Assembly: GCA_016936695.1 (NCBI GenBank)
Contig: JAFGXK010000209.1
Location: 1-17,291, forward strand
Direction of reading: 5' to 3'
Length of the DNA: 17,291 nucleotides
Source: Bacteroidales bacterium
GTDB taxonomy: Bacteria; Bacteroidota; Bacteroidia; Bacteroidales; VadinHA17
Below, one piece after another: positions 1 through 6,539 of this stretch; position 1 is the stretch's first letter; each line of letters begins with the position of its first letter. The notes beneath the pieces were generated by a model. The model worked only from the letters and a program-made list of their open reading frames with translations, did no database searches and was not told the origin of the DNA. The position numbers were made by a program, and so were the translations under genes.

Positions 1-726
1 GAAGCCGGAACAAGGATGAATGGCGCCGGCGGCCCTATCGGACTCATTGTTGAAATAGTGATATTGTTCGTTATAATTCTTGGCACAATCCTGCTGGTTC
101 AGGGGACCAGAAGGGTGCCCGTGCAGTATGCCCGGCGAATTGTCGGAAACAAACAGTACGGCGGTGTGCGCCAGTATATTCCCCTTAAAGTGAATGCTGC
201 AGGTGTGATGCCAATCATTTTTGCCCAGGCAATAATGATGCTTCCTATTATTATTGCAGGCTATTCAAACTCCAGTTCGGGATTTGTGGTGGCTTTCTCA
301 AATATGTACGGATTCTGGTATAACCTGGTGACAGCTATTCTCATAATTCTTTTTACTTACTTCTATACAGCCATCACAATCAATCCGGTTCAGATGGCAG
401 AGGATATGAAGAAGAACGGAGGATTCATCCCGGGTATCAAACCGGGCAGGAAAACGGTTGAGTTTTTCGATACGATTATGTCGAGGATCACATTGCCGGG
501 TTCTATTTTCCTTGCTCTCATTGCAATTCTGCCGGCTATCGCCGTGAAGTTCTCGGTGACCCCGCAGTTTGCTCAGTTTTACGGAGGCACTTCTCTCCTC
601 ATTCTTGTCGGAGTAGTGCTTGATACGCTTCAGCAGATTGAAAGTCACCTGCTTATGCGTCATTACGACGGTCTTATGAAATCGGGTCGCATCAAAGGCA
701 GATCCGGTGCTACGACGTCGATTTAA
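1..726 (+). CDS. secY: Protein translocase subunit SecY, C-terminal part (5' end outside window)
   Basis: The reading frame is open from base 1 (first codons E-A-G-T-R-M), so this is the last 241 residues of a longer protein, not a gene starting at the first ATG. SecY is the channel-forming subunit of the inner-membrane Sec translocon, which exports unfolded proteins and inserts membrane proteins. Five hydrophobic segments are visible, consistent with TM6-TM10. The cytosolic loop between the third and fourth (MAEDMKKNGG, then GIKPGRKT) is the strongly conserved SecY loop that contacts SecA or the ribosome, and the tail (HLLMRHYDGLMKSGRIKGR) is typical of the family. It sits 5' of map and infA, the standard position at the end of the spc-type ribosomal cluster. 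Identification is confident; only the missing N-terminal half cannot be assessed. Confidence 0.97.
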   Translation, partial: EAGTRMNGAGGPIGLIVEIVILFVIILGTILLVQGTRRVPVQYARRIVGNKQYGGVRQYIPLKVNAAGVMPIIFAQAIMMLPIIIAGYSNSSSGFVVAFSNMYGFWYNLVTAILIILFTYFYTAITINPVQMAEDMKKNGGFIPGIKPGRKTVEFFDTIMSRITLPGSIFLALIAILPAIAVKFSVTPQFAQFYGGTSLLILVGVVLDTLQQIESHLLMRHYDGLMKSGRIKGRSGATTSI

Positions 727-745
727 CGAAGTTTAGCGTTCTTTG

Positions 746-1522
746 ATGTTGTATTTAAAAAATGATGAAGAGATCGTATTGTTGAGAGAGAGCAATTTAC
801 TTGTGTCGAGGACACTGGCAGAAGTTGCCTCATTCATCAAACCGGGAGTCACCACTCTTTATCTTGACAAAATAGCAGAGGAGTATATCCGTGACAACGG
901 GGGTATTCCCGGTTTCAAGGGATACGGAGGTTTTCCGGCCACACTCTGCACATCAGTCAACGAGGAAGTGGTTCACGGAATCCCTTCATCCTACATCCTC
1001 AGGGAGGGCGATATTATTTCTGTCGACTGCGGAGTCATTCTCAACGGTTGGTACGGCGACAGCGCCTACACCTTTGCAGTCGGTGAGATCGACGAATCAG
1101 TAAGGCGTCTCATGGAATTCACAAGGGAGTCGCTTGAGGAAGGTGTAAAGGAAGCAATAGCCGGCAACAGAATCGGTGATGTCTCCTGGGCAGTTCAGAA
1201 CAAGGCCGAGAAAGGTGGATATTCGGTGGTGAGGGAACTGGTCGGCCATGGAATCGGTAAAAGGCTTCACGAACCGCCTGAAGTTCCGAACTACGGAAGA
1301 AAGGGCAGTGGACCCAAGATGGAAAAAGGACTAGTTATTTGCATTGAACCAATGATTAACCTCGGAAGGAAGGAAACAATCCAGATGAGGGATGGATGGA
1401 CGATAAAGACCATCGACGGCAAACCCTCTGCACATTATGAATATGCAGTGGCGGTCGATAAGGGAAGAGCAGATGTGTTAACAACTTTTAAATTTGTAGA
1501 TGAAGTTTTAAATAAATTGTAA
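746..1522 (+). CDS. map: Methionine aminopeptidase, type I
   Basis: A cytosolic metalloenzyme that removes the initiator methionine from nascent proteins. I chose the ATG at 746 (258 aa); a TTG immediately upstream at 743 is in frame but an unlikely start. The five metal ligands of the pita-bread fold are all present: D94 and D105 (in SVDCG...GDSAY), H168 (VGHGIG), E201 (CIEPM) and E232 (HYEYAV). H77 (VVHGIP) matches the conserved substrate-binding histidine. The residue after E232 is Tyr, where the E. coli enzyme has His. The C-terminal end (TTFKFVDEVLNKL) is slightly diverged. It lies 19 bp after secY and 4 bp before infA, so it is cotranscribed with the ribosomal genes, as in many bacteria. 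Confidence 0.97.
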   Translation: MLYLKNDEEIVLLRESNLLVSRTLAEVASFIKPGVTTLYLDKIAEEYIRDNGGIPGFKGYGGFPATLCTSVNEEVVHGIPSSYILREGDIISVDCGVILNGWYGDSAYTFAVGEIDESVRRLMEFTRESLEEGVKEAIAGNRIGDVSWAVQNKAEKGGYSVVRELVGHGIGKRLHEPPEVPNYGRKGSGPKMEKGLVICIEPMINLGRKETIQMRDGWTIKTIDGKPSAHYEYAVAVDKGRADVLTTFKFVDEVLNKL

Positions 1523-1526
1523 TCGT

Positions 1527-1745
1527 ATGTCGAAGCAAGCATCAATCGAACAGGACGGTACTATCATCGAGGCTCTTTCAAATGCAATGTTCAGGGTAGA
1601 GCTCGAAAACGGACATGTTATAACAGCGCACATATCCGGAAAGATGAGAATGCATTATATCAAGATTTTACCGGGCGACAGGGTCAAGGTTGAAATGTCA
1701 CCCTACGACCTGACAAAAGGAAGAATAACATTCAGGTACAAATAA
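1527..1745 (+). CDS. infA: Translation initiation factor IF-1
   Basis: A 72-residue protein consisting of one S1/OB-fold domain, the usual length for IF-1. It occupies the A site of the 30S subunit during initiation and modulates IF-2 and IF-3. Diagnostic stretches are ALSNAMFRVEL, HISGKMRMHYIKILPGDRV and MSPYDLTKGRITFRY, which are near-invariant in bacterial IF-1. The ATG lies 4 bp after the map stop and has no Shine-Dalgarno sequence in front of it, suggesting translational coupling or A/T-rich initiation. It is followed 16 bp later by rpmJ. Confidence 0.97.
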   Translation: MSKQASIEQDGTIIEALSNAMFRVELENGHVITAHISGKMRMHYIKILPGDRVKVEMSPYDLTKGRITFRYK

Positions 1746-1761
1746 GAAATATTTTAAGATA

Positions 1762-1878
1762 ATGAAAGTAAGAGCATCAGTAAAAAAGCGCAGCGCCGAC
1801 TGCAAAATAGTAAGGCGTAAGGGGCGCCTGTATGTAATTAGCAAGAAAAATCCCAAGTATAAACAGAGACAGGGATAA
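1762..1878 (+). CDS. rpmJ: 50S ribosomal protein bL36 (zinc-free type)
   Basis: A 38-residue gene read directly from the sequence: MKVRASVKKRSADCKIVRRK followed by GRLYVISKKNPKYKQRQG, ending in TAA at 1876. The KVRASVKK start, KIVRRKGR core and YKQRQG end are the bL36 signature. bL36 is a tiny late-assembly protein of the large subunit. The zinc ribbon is not intact: of the usual three Cys and one His only Cys14 remains; the others are Ser11, Ser27 and Tyr33 or nearby residues. It is therefore the C-minus paralogue type that folds without zinc. Its place between infA and rpsM is canonical. Confidence 0.95.
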   Translation: MKVRASVKKRSADCKIVRRKGRLYVISKKNPKYKQRQG

Positions 1879-1884
1879 TTTATT

Positions 1885-1892
1885 TAATTTTG
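1885..1892 (+). promoter_or_regulatory. Possible internal -7 promoter box before rpsM
   Basis: The sequence TAATTTTG matches the Bacteroidota -7 consensus TAnnTTTG and lies 24 bp before the rpsM start in the 38-bp rpmJ-rpsM gap. I see no TTG at the expected -33 distance. It could be a secondary promoter inside the operon or a chance match in A/T-rich DNA. Confidence 0.25.
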
Positions 1893-1916
1893 CAACTCAT
1901 TTAAGAAAAGTAATAT

Positions 1917-2294
1917 ATGGCACGTATTGTTGGTGTTGATTTACCAAGAAACAAAAGAGGCGAAGTAGGCCTTACTTATATCTATGGAGTGGGGAGAAGC
2001 ATTGCCCAGAAAGTGCTTGACGAAGCAGGCGTTGACAGGAATGCAAAGGTTTCGGACTGGACTGATGATCAGATAAATTCTATCCGCCGGATCCTTAATG
2101 AAAATTATAAGCTTGAAGGAGAACTTCGTTCAGATACCCAGTTAAATATCAAAAGACTGATGGATATAGGCTGTTACCGTGGAGTCCGTCACAGACTCGG
2201 TTTACCGGTCAGGGGACAGAGCACGAAGAACAATGCCAGGACGCGTAAAGGAAGAAAGAAGACTGTTGCTAACAAGAAAAAAGCTACTAAATAA
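1917..2294 (+). CDS. rpsM: 30S ribosomal protein uS13
   Basis: 125 residues, normal for uS13, a head protein of the small subunit that forms intersubunit bridges and touches the P-site tRNA through its basic tail. Visible signatures are ARIVGVDLPRNKR at the N-terminus, YIYGVGRSIAQ (the helix-two-turn-helix start), LMDIGCYRGVRHRLGLPVRGQ and the Lys/Arg-rich C-terminal tail TRKGRKKTVANKKK. No Shine-Dalgarno sequence precedes the ATG; the upstream stretch is A-rich. It is followed 7 bp later by rpsK. Confidence 0.98.
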   Translation: MARIVGVDLPRNKRGEVGLTYIYGVGRSIAQKVLDEAGVDRNAKVSDWTDDQINSIRRILNENYKLEGELRSDTQLNIKRLMDIGCYRGVRHRLGLPVRGQSTKNNARTRKGRKKTVANKKKATK

Positions 2295-2301
2295 ATAGAA
2301 T

Positions 2302-2691
2302 ATGGCAAAGAAAACCGGAGCACAGAAGAAGCGGATCGTAAAGGTTGAACCTACGGGTCAGGCTCATGTGCATTCATCATTTAACAACATTATCATAAGT
2401 CTGACAAACAATTCCGGTCAGGTTATTTCATGGGCGTCAGCCGGTAAGATGGGTTTCAAGGGCTCGAAAAAGAACACTCCTTATGCAGCACAGATGGCTT
2501 CCGAGGAATGCAGTAAGGTTGCTTATGACCTGGGTCTCAGAAAGGTAAAAGTATACGTAAAGGGACCGGGATCGGGCCGCGAATCAGCCATCAGGTCGAT
2601 TAGCAATTCCGGTATTGAGGTCACCGAGATCGTCGATGTCACACCGATGCCTCATAACGGATGCCGCGCTCCGGGGAGAAGAAGAGTTTAA
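2302..2691 (+). CDS. rpsK: 30S ribosomal protein uS11
   Basis: 129 residues, the expected length. uS11 lies on the platform of the small subunit near the E site and binds the 3' region of 16S rRNA. Signatures include HVHSSFNNIIISLTN, SWASAGKMGFKGSKKNTPYA, VYVKGPGSGRESAIR and the C-terminal VTPMPHNGCRAPGRRRV. The N-terminal extension (AKKTGAQKKRIVKVEPT) is basic, as is common. It is located between rpsM and rpsD in the alpha-operon order. Confidence 0.98.
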   Translation: MAKKTGAQKKRIVKVEPTGQAHVHSSFNNIIISLTNNSGQVISWASAGKMGFKGSKKNTPYAAQMASEECSKVAYDLGLRKVKVYVKGPGSGRESAIRSISNSGIEVTEIVDVTPMPHNGCRAPGRRRV

Positions 2692-2737
2692 TTTTTGACG
2701 AACAGGATAGTTTTTTTAGTTTTAAAATAATAGCACA

Positions 2738-3346
2738 ATGGCAAGATATACCGGCCCAAAATCAAGAATTGCACGAAAGTTCGGAGAACCAATTTTTGGA
2801 CCCGATAAGCATCTCGACAGGAAAAATTTCCCTCCCGGCCAGCATGGGATGAACAAGAAAAGGAAAAAGACCTCGGAATACGGTCTTCAGCTCAGGGAGA
2901 AGCAAAAGGCGAAATATACCTACGGGGTTCTTGAAAGGCAGTTCCACAAAACATTCGATAAGGCTCAGAGAGCAAAGGGTGTAACCGGAGCAGTCCTTCT
3001 TCAGCTTCTCGAAGCACGTCTCGATAACGTTGTTTACCGTCTGGGCGTTGCTCCTTCAAGGGCAGCTGCACGTCAGCTTGTTTCACACAGGCATATAACT
3101 GTTAACGGACTGGTTGTAAATATCCCTTCATGTCAGCTTAAACCCGGTGACATTGTCGGTGTACGTGAAAAATCAAAATCTCTTGAAACGATAGTTGATT
3201 CGCTTACAACCAGAAAATATTCAAAACTTTCATGGCTTGAGTGGGACGATGCACAAATGGCAGGTAAGTTCATGAGTGTACCTGAGCGTTCTGATATTCC
3301 TGAAAACATCAAGGAACAGTTAATAGTTGAATTGTATTCGAAATAA
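2738..3346 (+). CDS. rpsD: 30S ribosomal protein uS4 (zinc-free type)
   Basis: 202 residues, typical of uS4, a primary 16S rRNA-binding assembly protein of the 30S body and, in many bacteria, an autoregulator of the alpha operon. The N-terminus (ARYTGPKSRIARKFGEPIFG) has no Cys cluster, so this is the zinc-free form. The S4 RNA-binding domain lies at about residues 91-153 (LEARLDNVVYRLGVA...RQLVSHRHITVNG). The C-terminal signature ending in KEQLIVELYSK is conserved. Several in-frame start candidates do not exist near 2738, so the start is well supported. The 46-bp gap upstream contains T and A runs but no obvious terminator. Confidence 0.98.
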   Translation: MARYTGPKSRIARKFGEPIFGPDKHLDRKNFPPGQHGMNKKRKKTSEYGLQLREKQKAKYTYGVLERQFHKTFDKAQRAKGVTGAVLLQLLEARLDNVVYRLGVAPSRAAARQLVSHRHITVNGLVVNIPSCQLKPGDIVGVREKSKSLETIVDSLTTRKYSKLSWLEWDDAQMAGKFMSVPERSDIPENIKEQLIVELYSK

Positions 3347-3363
3347 TATTTAAGACAAGTTCT

Positions 3364-4356
3364 ATGGCCATTTTATCATTCCAGAAGCCCGACAAAGTTA
3401 TAATGCTGGAAGCCACCGAGAGGTACGGCAAGTTTGAATTCCGCCCTCTTGAACCCGGCTATGGCATTACTGTGGGTAATGCCCTAAGGAGGATACTTCT
3501 GTCTTCCCTTGAAGGTTTTGCCATCACCACGGTAAAGATAGAGGGTATCGACCACGAGTTTTCCACCATAACAGGTGTCATCGAGGATGTTACGGAGATC
3601 ATCCTGAACCTCAAGCAGGTTCGCTTCAGACGTACAGTCGAAGATGTTGATCACGAAAAAGCAGTGATCAAGATCTCAGGCCAGGATGTATTCAAGGCCG
3701 GCGCACTGAACAGCGTAATGAGCAGTTTCGAGGTGCTTAATCCCGACCTGGTCATATTCAGGATGGAACCTGACGTAAAACTGCAGATAGAACTTACAAT
3801 CAATAAGGGCAGGGGATATGTACCTGCTGATGAGAATCAACCTGTCGACAGCGAATTTGGACTGATTGCTATTGATTCAATATTCACCCCTGTCAGGAAT
3901 GTGAAATACACCGTTGAGAATTTCCGTGTCGAACAAAAGACTGACTATGAGAAACTCCTCCTTGAAATTGATACTGACGGATCGATACAGCCCAAAGAAG
4001 CATTGAAGGAGGCAGCCAAGATCCTCATTTATCACTTCATGCTGTTTTCAGATGAGAAGATCACCCTCGATTCAGATGATAAGATGGCTAATGAGGAATT
4101 TGATGAGGAAGTGCTTCACATGCGCCAGCTGCTCAAAACCAAGCTGGTCGACCTCGACCTGTCGGTCAGGGCACTTAACTGCCTTAAGGCCGCTGAGGTG
4201 GAATCACTTGGTGATCTTGTTAAGTTTAACAAGAATGACCTTCTCAAATTCAGGAATTTCGGGAAGAAATCACTCACCGAGCTCGACGAGCTGCTCGATA
4301 CCATGAGTCTTTCATTCGGCATGGATGTCAGCAAATACAAGTTAGATAGAGATTAA
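3364..4356 (+). CDS. rpoA: DNA-directed RNA polymerase subunit alpha
   Basis: 330 residues, standard length. Alpha dimerises to nucleate RNA polymerase assembly, and its C-terminal domain contacts UP elements and activators. The N-terminal domain (about 1-230) carries the dimerisation signature NALRRILLSSLEG near residues 39-51 and GRGYVPADEN. A linker with acidic character (about 235-255, MANEEFDEEV) leads to the C-terminal domain, where SVRALNCLKAAEVESLGDL includes R269 and N272, equivalent to the E. coli DNA-contacting R265 and N268. The gene lies 17 bp after rpsD and 28 bp before rplQ, as expected for the distal alpha operon. Confidence 0.98.
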   Translation: MAILSFQKPDKVIMLEATERYGKFEFRPLEPGYGITVGNALRRILLSSLEGFAITTVKIEGIDHEFSTITGVIEDVTEIILNLKQVRFRRTVEDVDHEKAVIKISGQDVFKAGALNSVMSSFEVLNPDLVIFRMEPDVKLQIELTINKGRGYVPADENQPVDSEFGLIAIDSIFTPVRNVKYTVENFRVEQKTDYEKLLLEIDTDGSIQPKEALKEAAKILIYHFMLFSDEKITLDSDDKMANEEFDEEVLHMRQLLKTKLVDLDLSVRALNCLKAAEVESLGDLVKFNKNDLLKFRNFGKKSLTELDELLDTMSLSFGMDVSKYKLDRD

Positions 4357-4384
4357 GTTGAAACAAGGTTAAGAAGATAGAGAA

Positions 4385-4921
4385 ATGCGACATCAGAGAG
4401 TTATAAATCACCTTGGAAGGACAAGCTCACACAGGAAATCGATGATTTCCAACATGGCTGTTTCGCTCATACTTCACAAGAGGATAACAACCACGACTGC
4501 AAAGGCTAAAGTCCTCAAGACATTCGTGGAACCCCTAATTACGAAATCGAAGGAAGACTCTACACACTCAAGAAGGATAGTATTCGGATATCTGAAGGAT
4601 AAAGAGGCTGTAGCTGAACTTTTCAGGGAGATATCACCCAAAATCGCCGACAGGCCGGGAGGATATACCAGGTTACTTAAAACAGGCAACAGGATTGGCG
4701 ACAACGCCGACATGTGCATTCTGGAGCTTGTTGATTTCAATGAAGCAATGCAGGGAACCGACACTGCCAAGCCAAAAGCCTCCAGGAGGAGAAGATCCGC
4801 CAAAAAAACTGCCGGTGACGACGCAAAAACCGGTAAGACAGCTTCAGCAAAGGCAAAAAAGAGCACTAAGGAACCGAAGGAGACAAAGAAATCCGGATCC
4901 AAAACCGAAGATAAAGAATAG
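4385..4921 (+). CDS. rplQ: 50S ribosomal protein bL17 with basic C-terminal extension
   Basis: bL17 surrounds the polypeptide exit region of the large subunit. Residues 1-120 are the conserved core (MRHQRVINHLGRTSSHRKSM, then ISNMAVSLILHKRITTTTAKAK and PGGYTRLLKTGNRIGDNADM). Residues 125-178 form a 54-residue low-complexity tail made mostly of Lys, Ala, Thr, Ser and Glu, probably disordered and available for rRNA contacts. Such tails occur in bL17 of Bacteroidota, whereas E. coli bL17 stops near residue 127. It is the last gene of the operon; a terminator hairpin follows 20 bp after the stop codon. Confidence 0.97.
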   Translation: MRHQRVINHLGRTSSHRKSMISNMAVSLILHKRITTTTAKAKVLKTFVEPLITKSKEDSTHSRRIVFGYLKDKEAVAELFREISPKIADRPGGYTRLLKTGNRIGDNADMCILELVDFNEAMQGTDTAKPKASRRRRSAKKTAGDDAKTGKTASAKAKKSTKEPKETKKSGSKTEDKE

Positions 4922-4940
4922 CGGAATAATTTTCAGCGAA

Positions 4941-4975
4941 GGGGATATAGTCATAACAGACATATCCCTTTTTTT
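4941..4975 (+). terminator. Rho-independent terminator of the ribosomal protein operon
   Basis: GGGATAT (4942-4948) pairs with ATATCCC (4962-4968). After a bulged A, GTC (4950-4952) pairs with GAC (4959-4961) around the loop ATAACA. Seven T residues follow directly (4969-4975). The position just after rplQ and before eno is what one expects for the end of the operon. Confidence 0.85.
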
Positions 4976-5017
4976 ATATATCTTGCAGTATTGTTTAATA
5001 TAAAAAAATAAATTTCA

Positions 5018-6295
5018 ATGGGACAAATAGTTAGTGTTCATGCACGTGAGATTCTGGATTCCCGGGGCAATCCGACAATTGAAGTTGATGTTCAGACAGC
5101 AAGCGGTTATCAGGGAAGAGCGGCTGTTCCTTCGGGAGCCTCAACGGGAGAGAATGAAGCCCTTGAGCTGAGGGACGGCGATAAATCGCGTTACCTCGGG
5201 AAAGGGGTTCTCAAAGCTGTTCATAATGTCAATAGTGTTATTGCAGAGGAAATTATCGGGATGGATGTTAGCGACCAGGCCGGAATCGACAAGAAGATGA
5301 TCGACCTTGACGGTACAAAGACAAAAAGCACCCTGGGTGCAAATGCCATTCTGGGAGTCTCACTTGCAGTGGCAAAAGCAGCAGCATCATATCATGGACT
5401 GCCCCTTTTCAGATATATTGGCGGATCAAATTCGGTCACTATCCCCGTTCCCATGATGAATATAGTAAACGGAGGTTCGCACTCTGACGCTCCCATTGCA
5501 TTTCAGGAATTTATGATCAGACCGGTCGGCGCCCCTAATTTCAGGGAAGGCCTCCGTATGGGAGCAGAGGTGTTCCACTCACTTAAAAAAGTTCTTAAAG
5601 GACGCGGATTAAGCACGGCAGTAGGCGATGAGGGTGGATTCGCACCCAATTTCGGCGGGACGGAAGATGCTCTTGAAACGATTCTCAAGGCTATTGAAGA
5701 AGCAGGATATAAACCCGGAAGTGACGTTATGATTGCCCTTGACAGCGCAGCCTCTGAATTCTATCAGGAAGGTATTTACAACTATGCCAAGTTTGAGGGC
5801 CCGAAAGGAGCAAGGAGAACATCCAAGGAACAGGTGGACTACCTGGAGCAGCTGGTTGCCAAATACCCCATCGACTCTATCGAGGATGGAATGGCAGAGA
5901 GCGACTGGGACGGATGGAAGCTATTGAACGACAGGCTTGGAAAGAAGATCCAGATAGTTGGCGACGATGTATTTGTAACCAATGTTGATTACCTTAAGAA
6001 AGGAATTGAATTGGATTGCGCTAACTCGATTCTTATCAAGCTAAACCAGATAGGATCGGTTACCGAGACCATTAATGCAGTCGAGATGGCTCACAGGGCA
6101 GGCTGGACAACTGTAATATCCCATCGTTCAGGTGAGACTGAGGATTCAACCATTGCTGATTTTGCAGTTGCTGTCAACTCAGGTCAGATAAAGACAGGAT
6201 CGTGCAGCAGAACCGACAGGATATGTAAATACAACCAGCTTCTGAGGATAGAAGAGGCACTTGGTGAACTGGCGGTTTACGGATACAAGAAGTAA
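5018..6295 (+). CDS. eno: Enolase (phosphopyruvate hydratase)
   Basis: Cytosolic glycolytic enzyme converting 2-phosphoglycerate to phosphoenolpyruvate; 425 residues, normal for bacterial enolase. Catalytic residues are present: H155 in NGGSHSD, E164, E205 (GDEGGFAPN) and the base K341 (LIKLNQIGSVTE). The magnesium ligands are D242 (ALDSAASEF), E289 (SIEDGMAE) and D316 (VGDDVFVTN). SHRSGETEDSTIAD near the C-terminus completes the family signature. The stretch NGGSHSDAPIAFQEFMI is a form I associate with Bacteroidota rather than the proteobacterial type. It is monocistronic as drawn, with a terminator on each side. I could not find a convincing -7 box in the short upstream gap, although a promoter must lie there or read-through occurs. 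Confidence 0.98.
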   Translation: MGQIVSVHAREILDSRGNPTIEVDVQTASGYQGRAAVPSGASTGENEALELRDGDKSRYLGKGVLKAVHNVNSVIAEEIIGMDVSDQAGIDKKMIDLDGTKTKSTLGANAILGVSLAVAKAAASYHGLPLFRYIGGSNSVTIPVPMMNIVNGGSHSDAPIAFQEFMIRPVGAPNFREGLRMGAEVFHSLKKVLKGRGLSTAVGDEGGFAPNFGGTEDALETILKAIEEAGYKPGSDVMIALDSAASEFYQEGIYNYAKFEGPKGARRTSKEQVDYLEQLVAKYPIDSIEDGMAESDWDGWKLLNDRLGKKIQIVGDDVFVTNVDYLKKGIELDCANSILIKLNQIGSVTETINAVEMAHRAGWTTVISHRSGETEDSTIADFAVAVNSGQIKTGSCSRTDRICKYNQLLRIEEALGELAVYGYKK

Positions 6296-6314
6296 AGAAA
6301 ACAATACATTTCTG

Positions 6315-6349
6315 ATCCCCCTTTGTATTAACAGAGGGGGATTTTTTTT
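6315..6349 (+). terminator. Rho-independent terminator of eno
   Basis: ATCCCCCT (6315-6322) and AGGGGGAT (6335-6342) form a perfect 8-bp stem around a 12-nt loop, followed by a run of eight T residues (6342-6349). It begins 19 bp after the eno stop codon. Confidence 0.92.
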
Positions 6350-6439
6350 GGATGAATTTCCTTTTTGTTTTTTCCTTTACAGTAATCGGACCGGAACTCG
6401 TTGTATGCTGTAAAAATGCTGTTTATGAGTTAAATGCGG

Positions 6440-6463
6440 AGTTATTAACAATTGTTAATAACT
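6440..6463. other. Perfect 24-bp palindrome in the eno-ncRNA intergenic region
   Basis: The half-site AGTTATTAACAA (6440-6451) is followed immediately by its exact reverse complement (6452-6463), with no spacer. The rest of 6350-6503 is A/T-rich and shows no credible gene. The palindrome sits about 40 bp upstream of the -33 element of the putative ncRNA promoter, so it could be an operator for a dimeric regulator. Each arm also contains TTATTAACA, which resembles a DnaA box (TTATCCACA) with two changes; that reading is speculative. Confidence 0.6.
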
Positions 6464-6503
6464 TATGTTTATATTCCGTGAACAACAACGTACAGGCACT
6501 TCA

Positions 6504-6533
6504 TTGCCATATCATTTTCTTATTCTATATTTG
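6504..6533 (+). promoter_or_regulatory. Bacteroidota-type promoter for the structured ncRNA
   Basis: A TTG at 6504-6506 (within ATTG) is separated by 19 bp from TATATTTG at 6526-6533, a full match to the -7 consensus TAnnTTTG. The spacing agrees with the known -33/-7 architecture of the Bacteroidota housekeeping sigma factor. Initiation would fall at about 6538-6543, exactly where the hairpin-rich region begins. Confidence 0.65.
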
Positions 6534-6539
6534 ATTCAT

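Noticed and set aside
4976..5017. Promoter for eno
   Set aside because: No TAnnTTTG match at a sensible distance; the only near match (TAAATTTC) ends just before the start codon, leaving no room for a leader.
6352..6534. 60-codon + strand frame after the eno terminator
   Set aside because: Starts right after the terminator T-tract, is A/T-rich, reads through the palindrome and the ncRNA promoter, and has no recognisable protein features.
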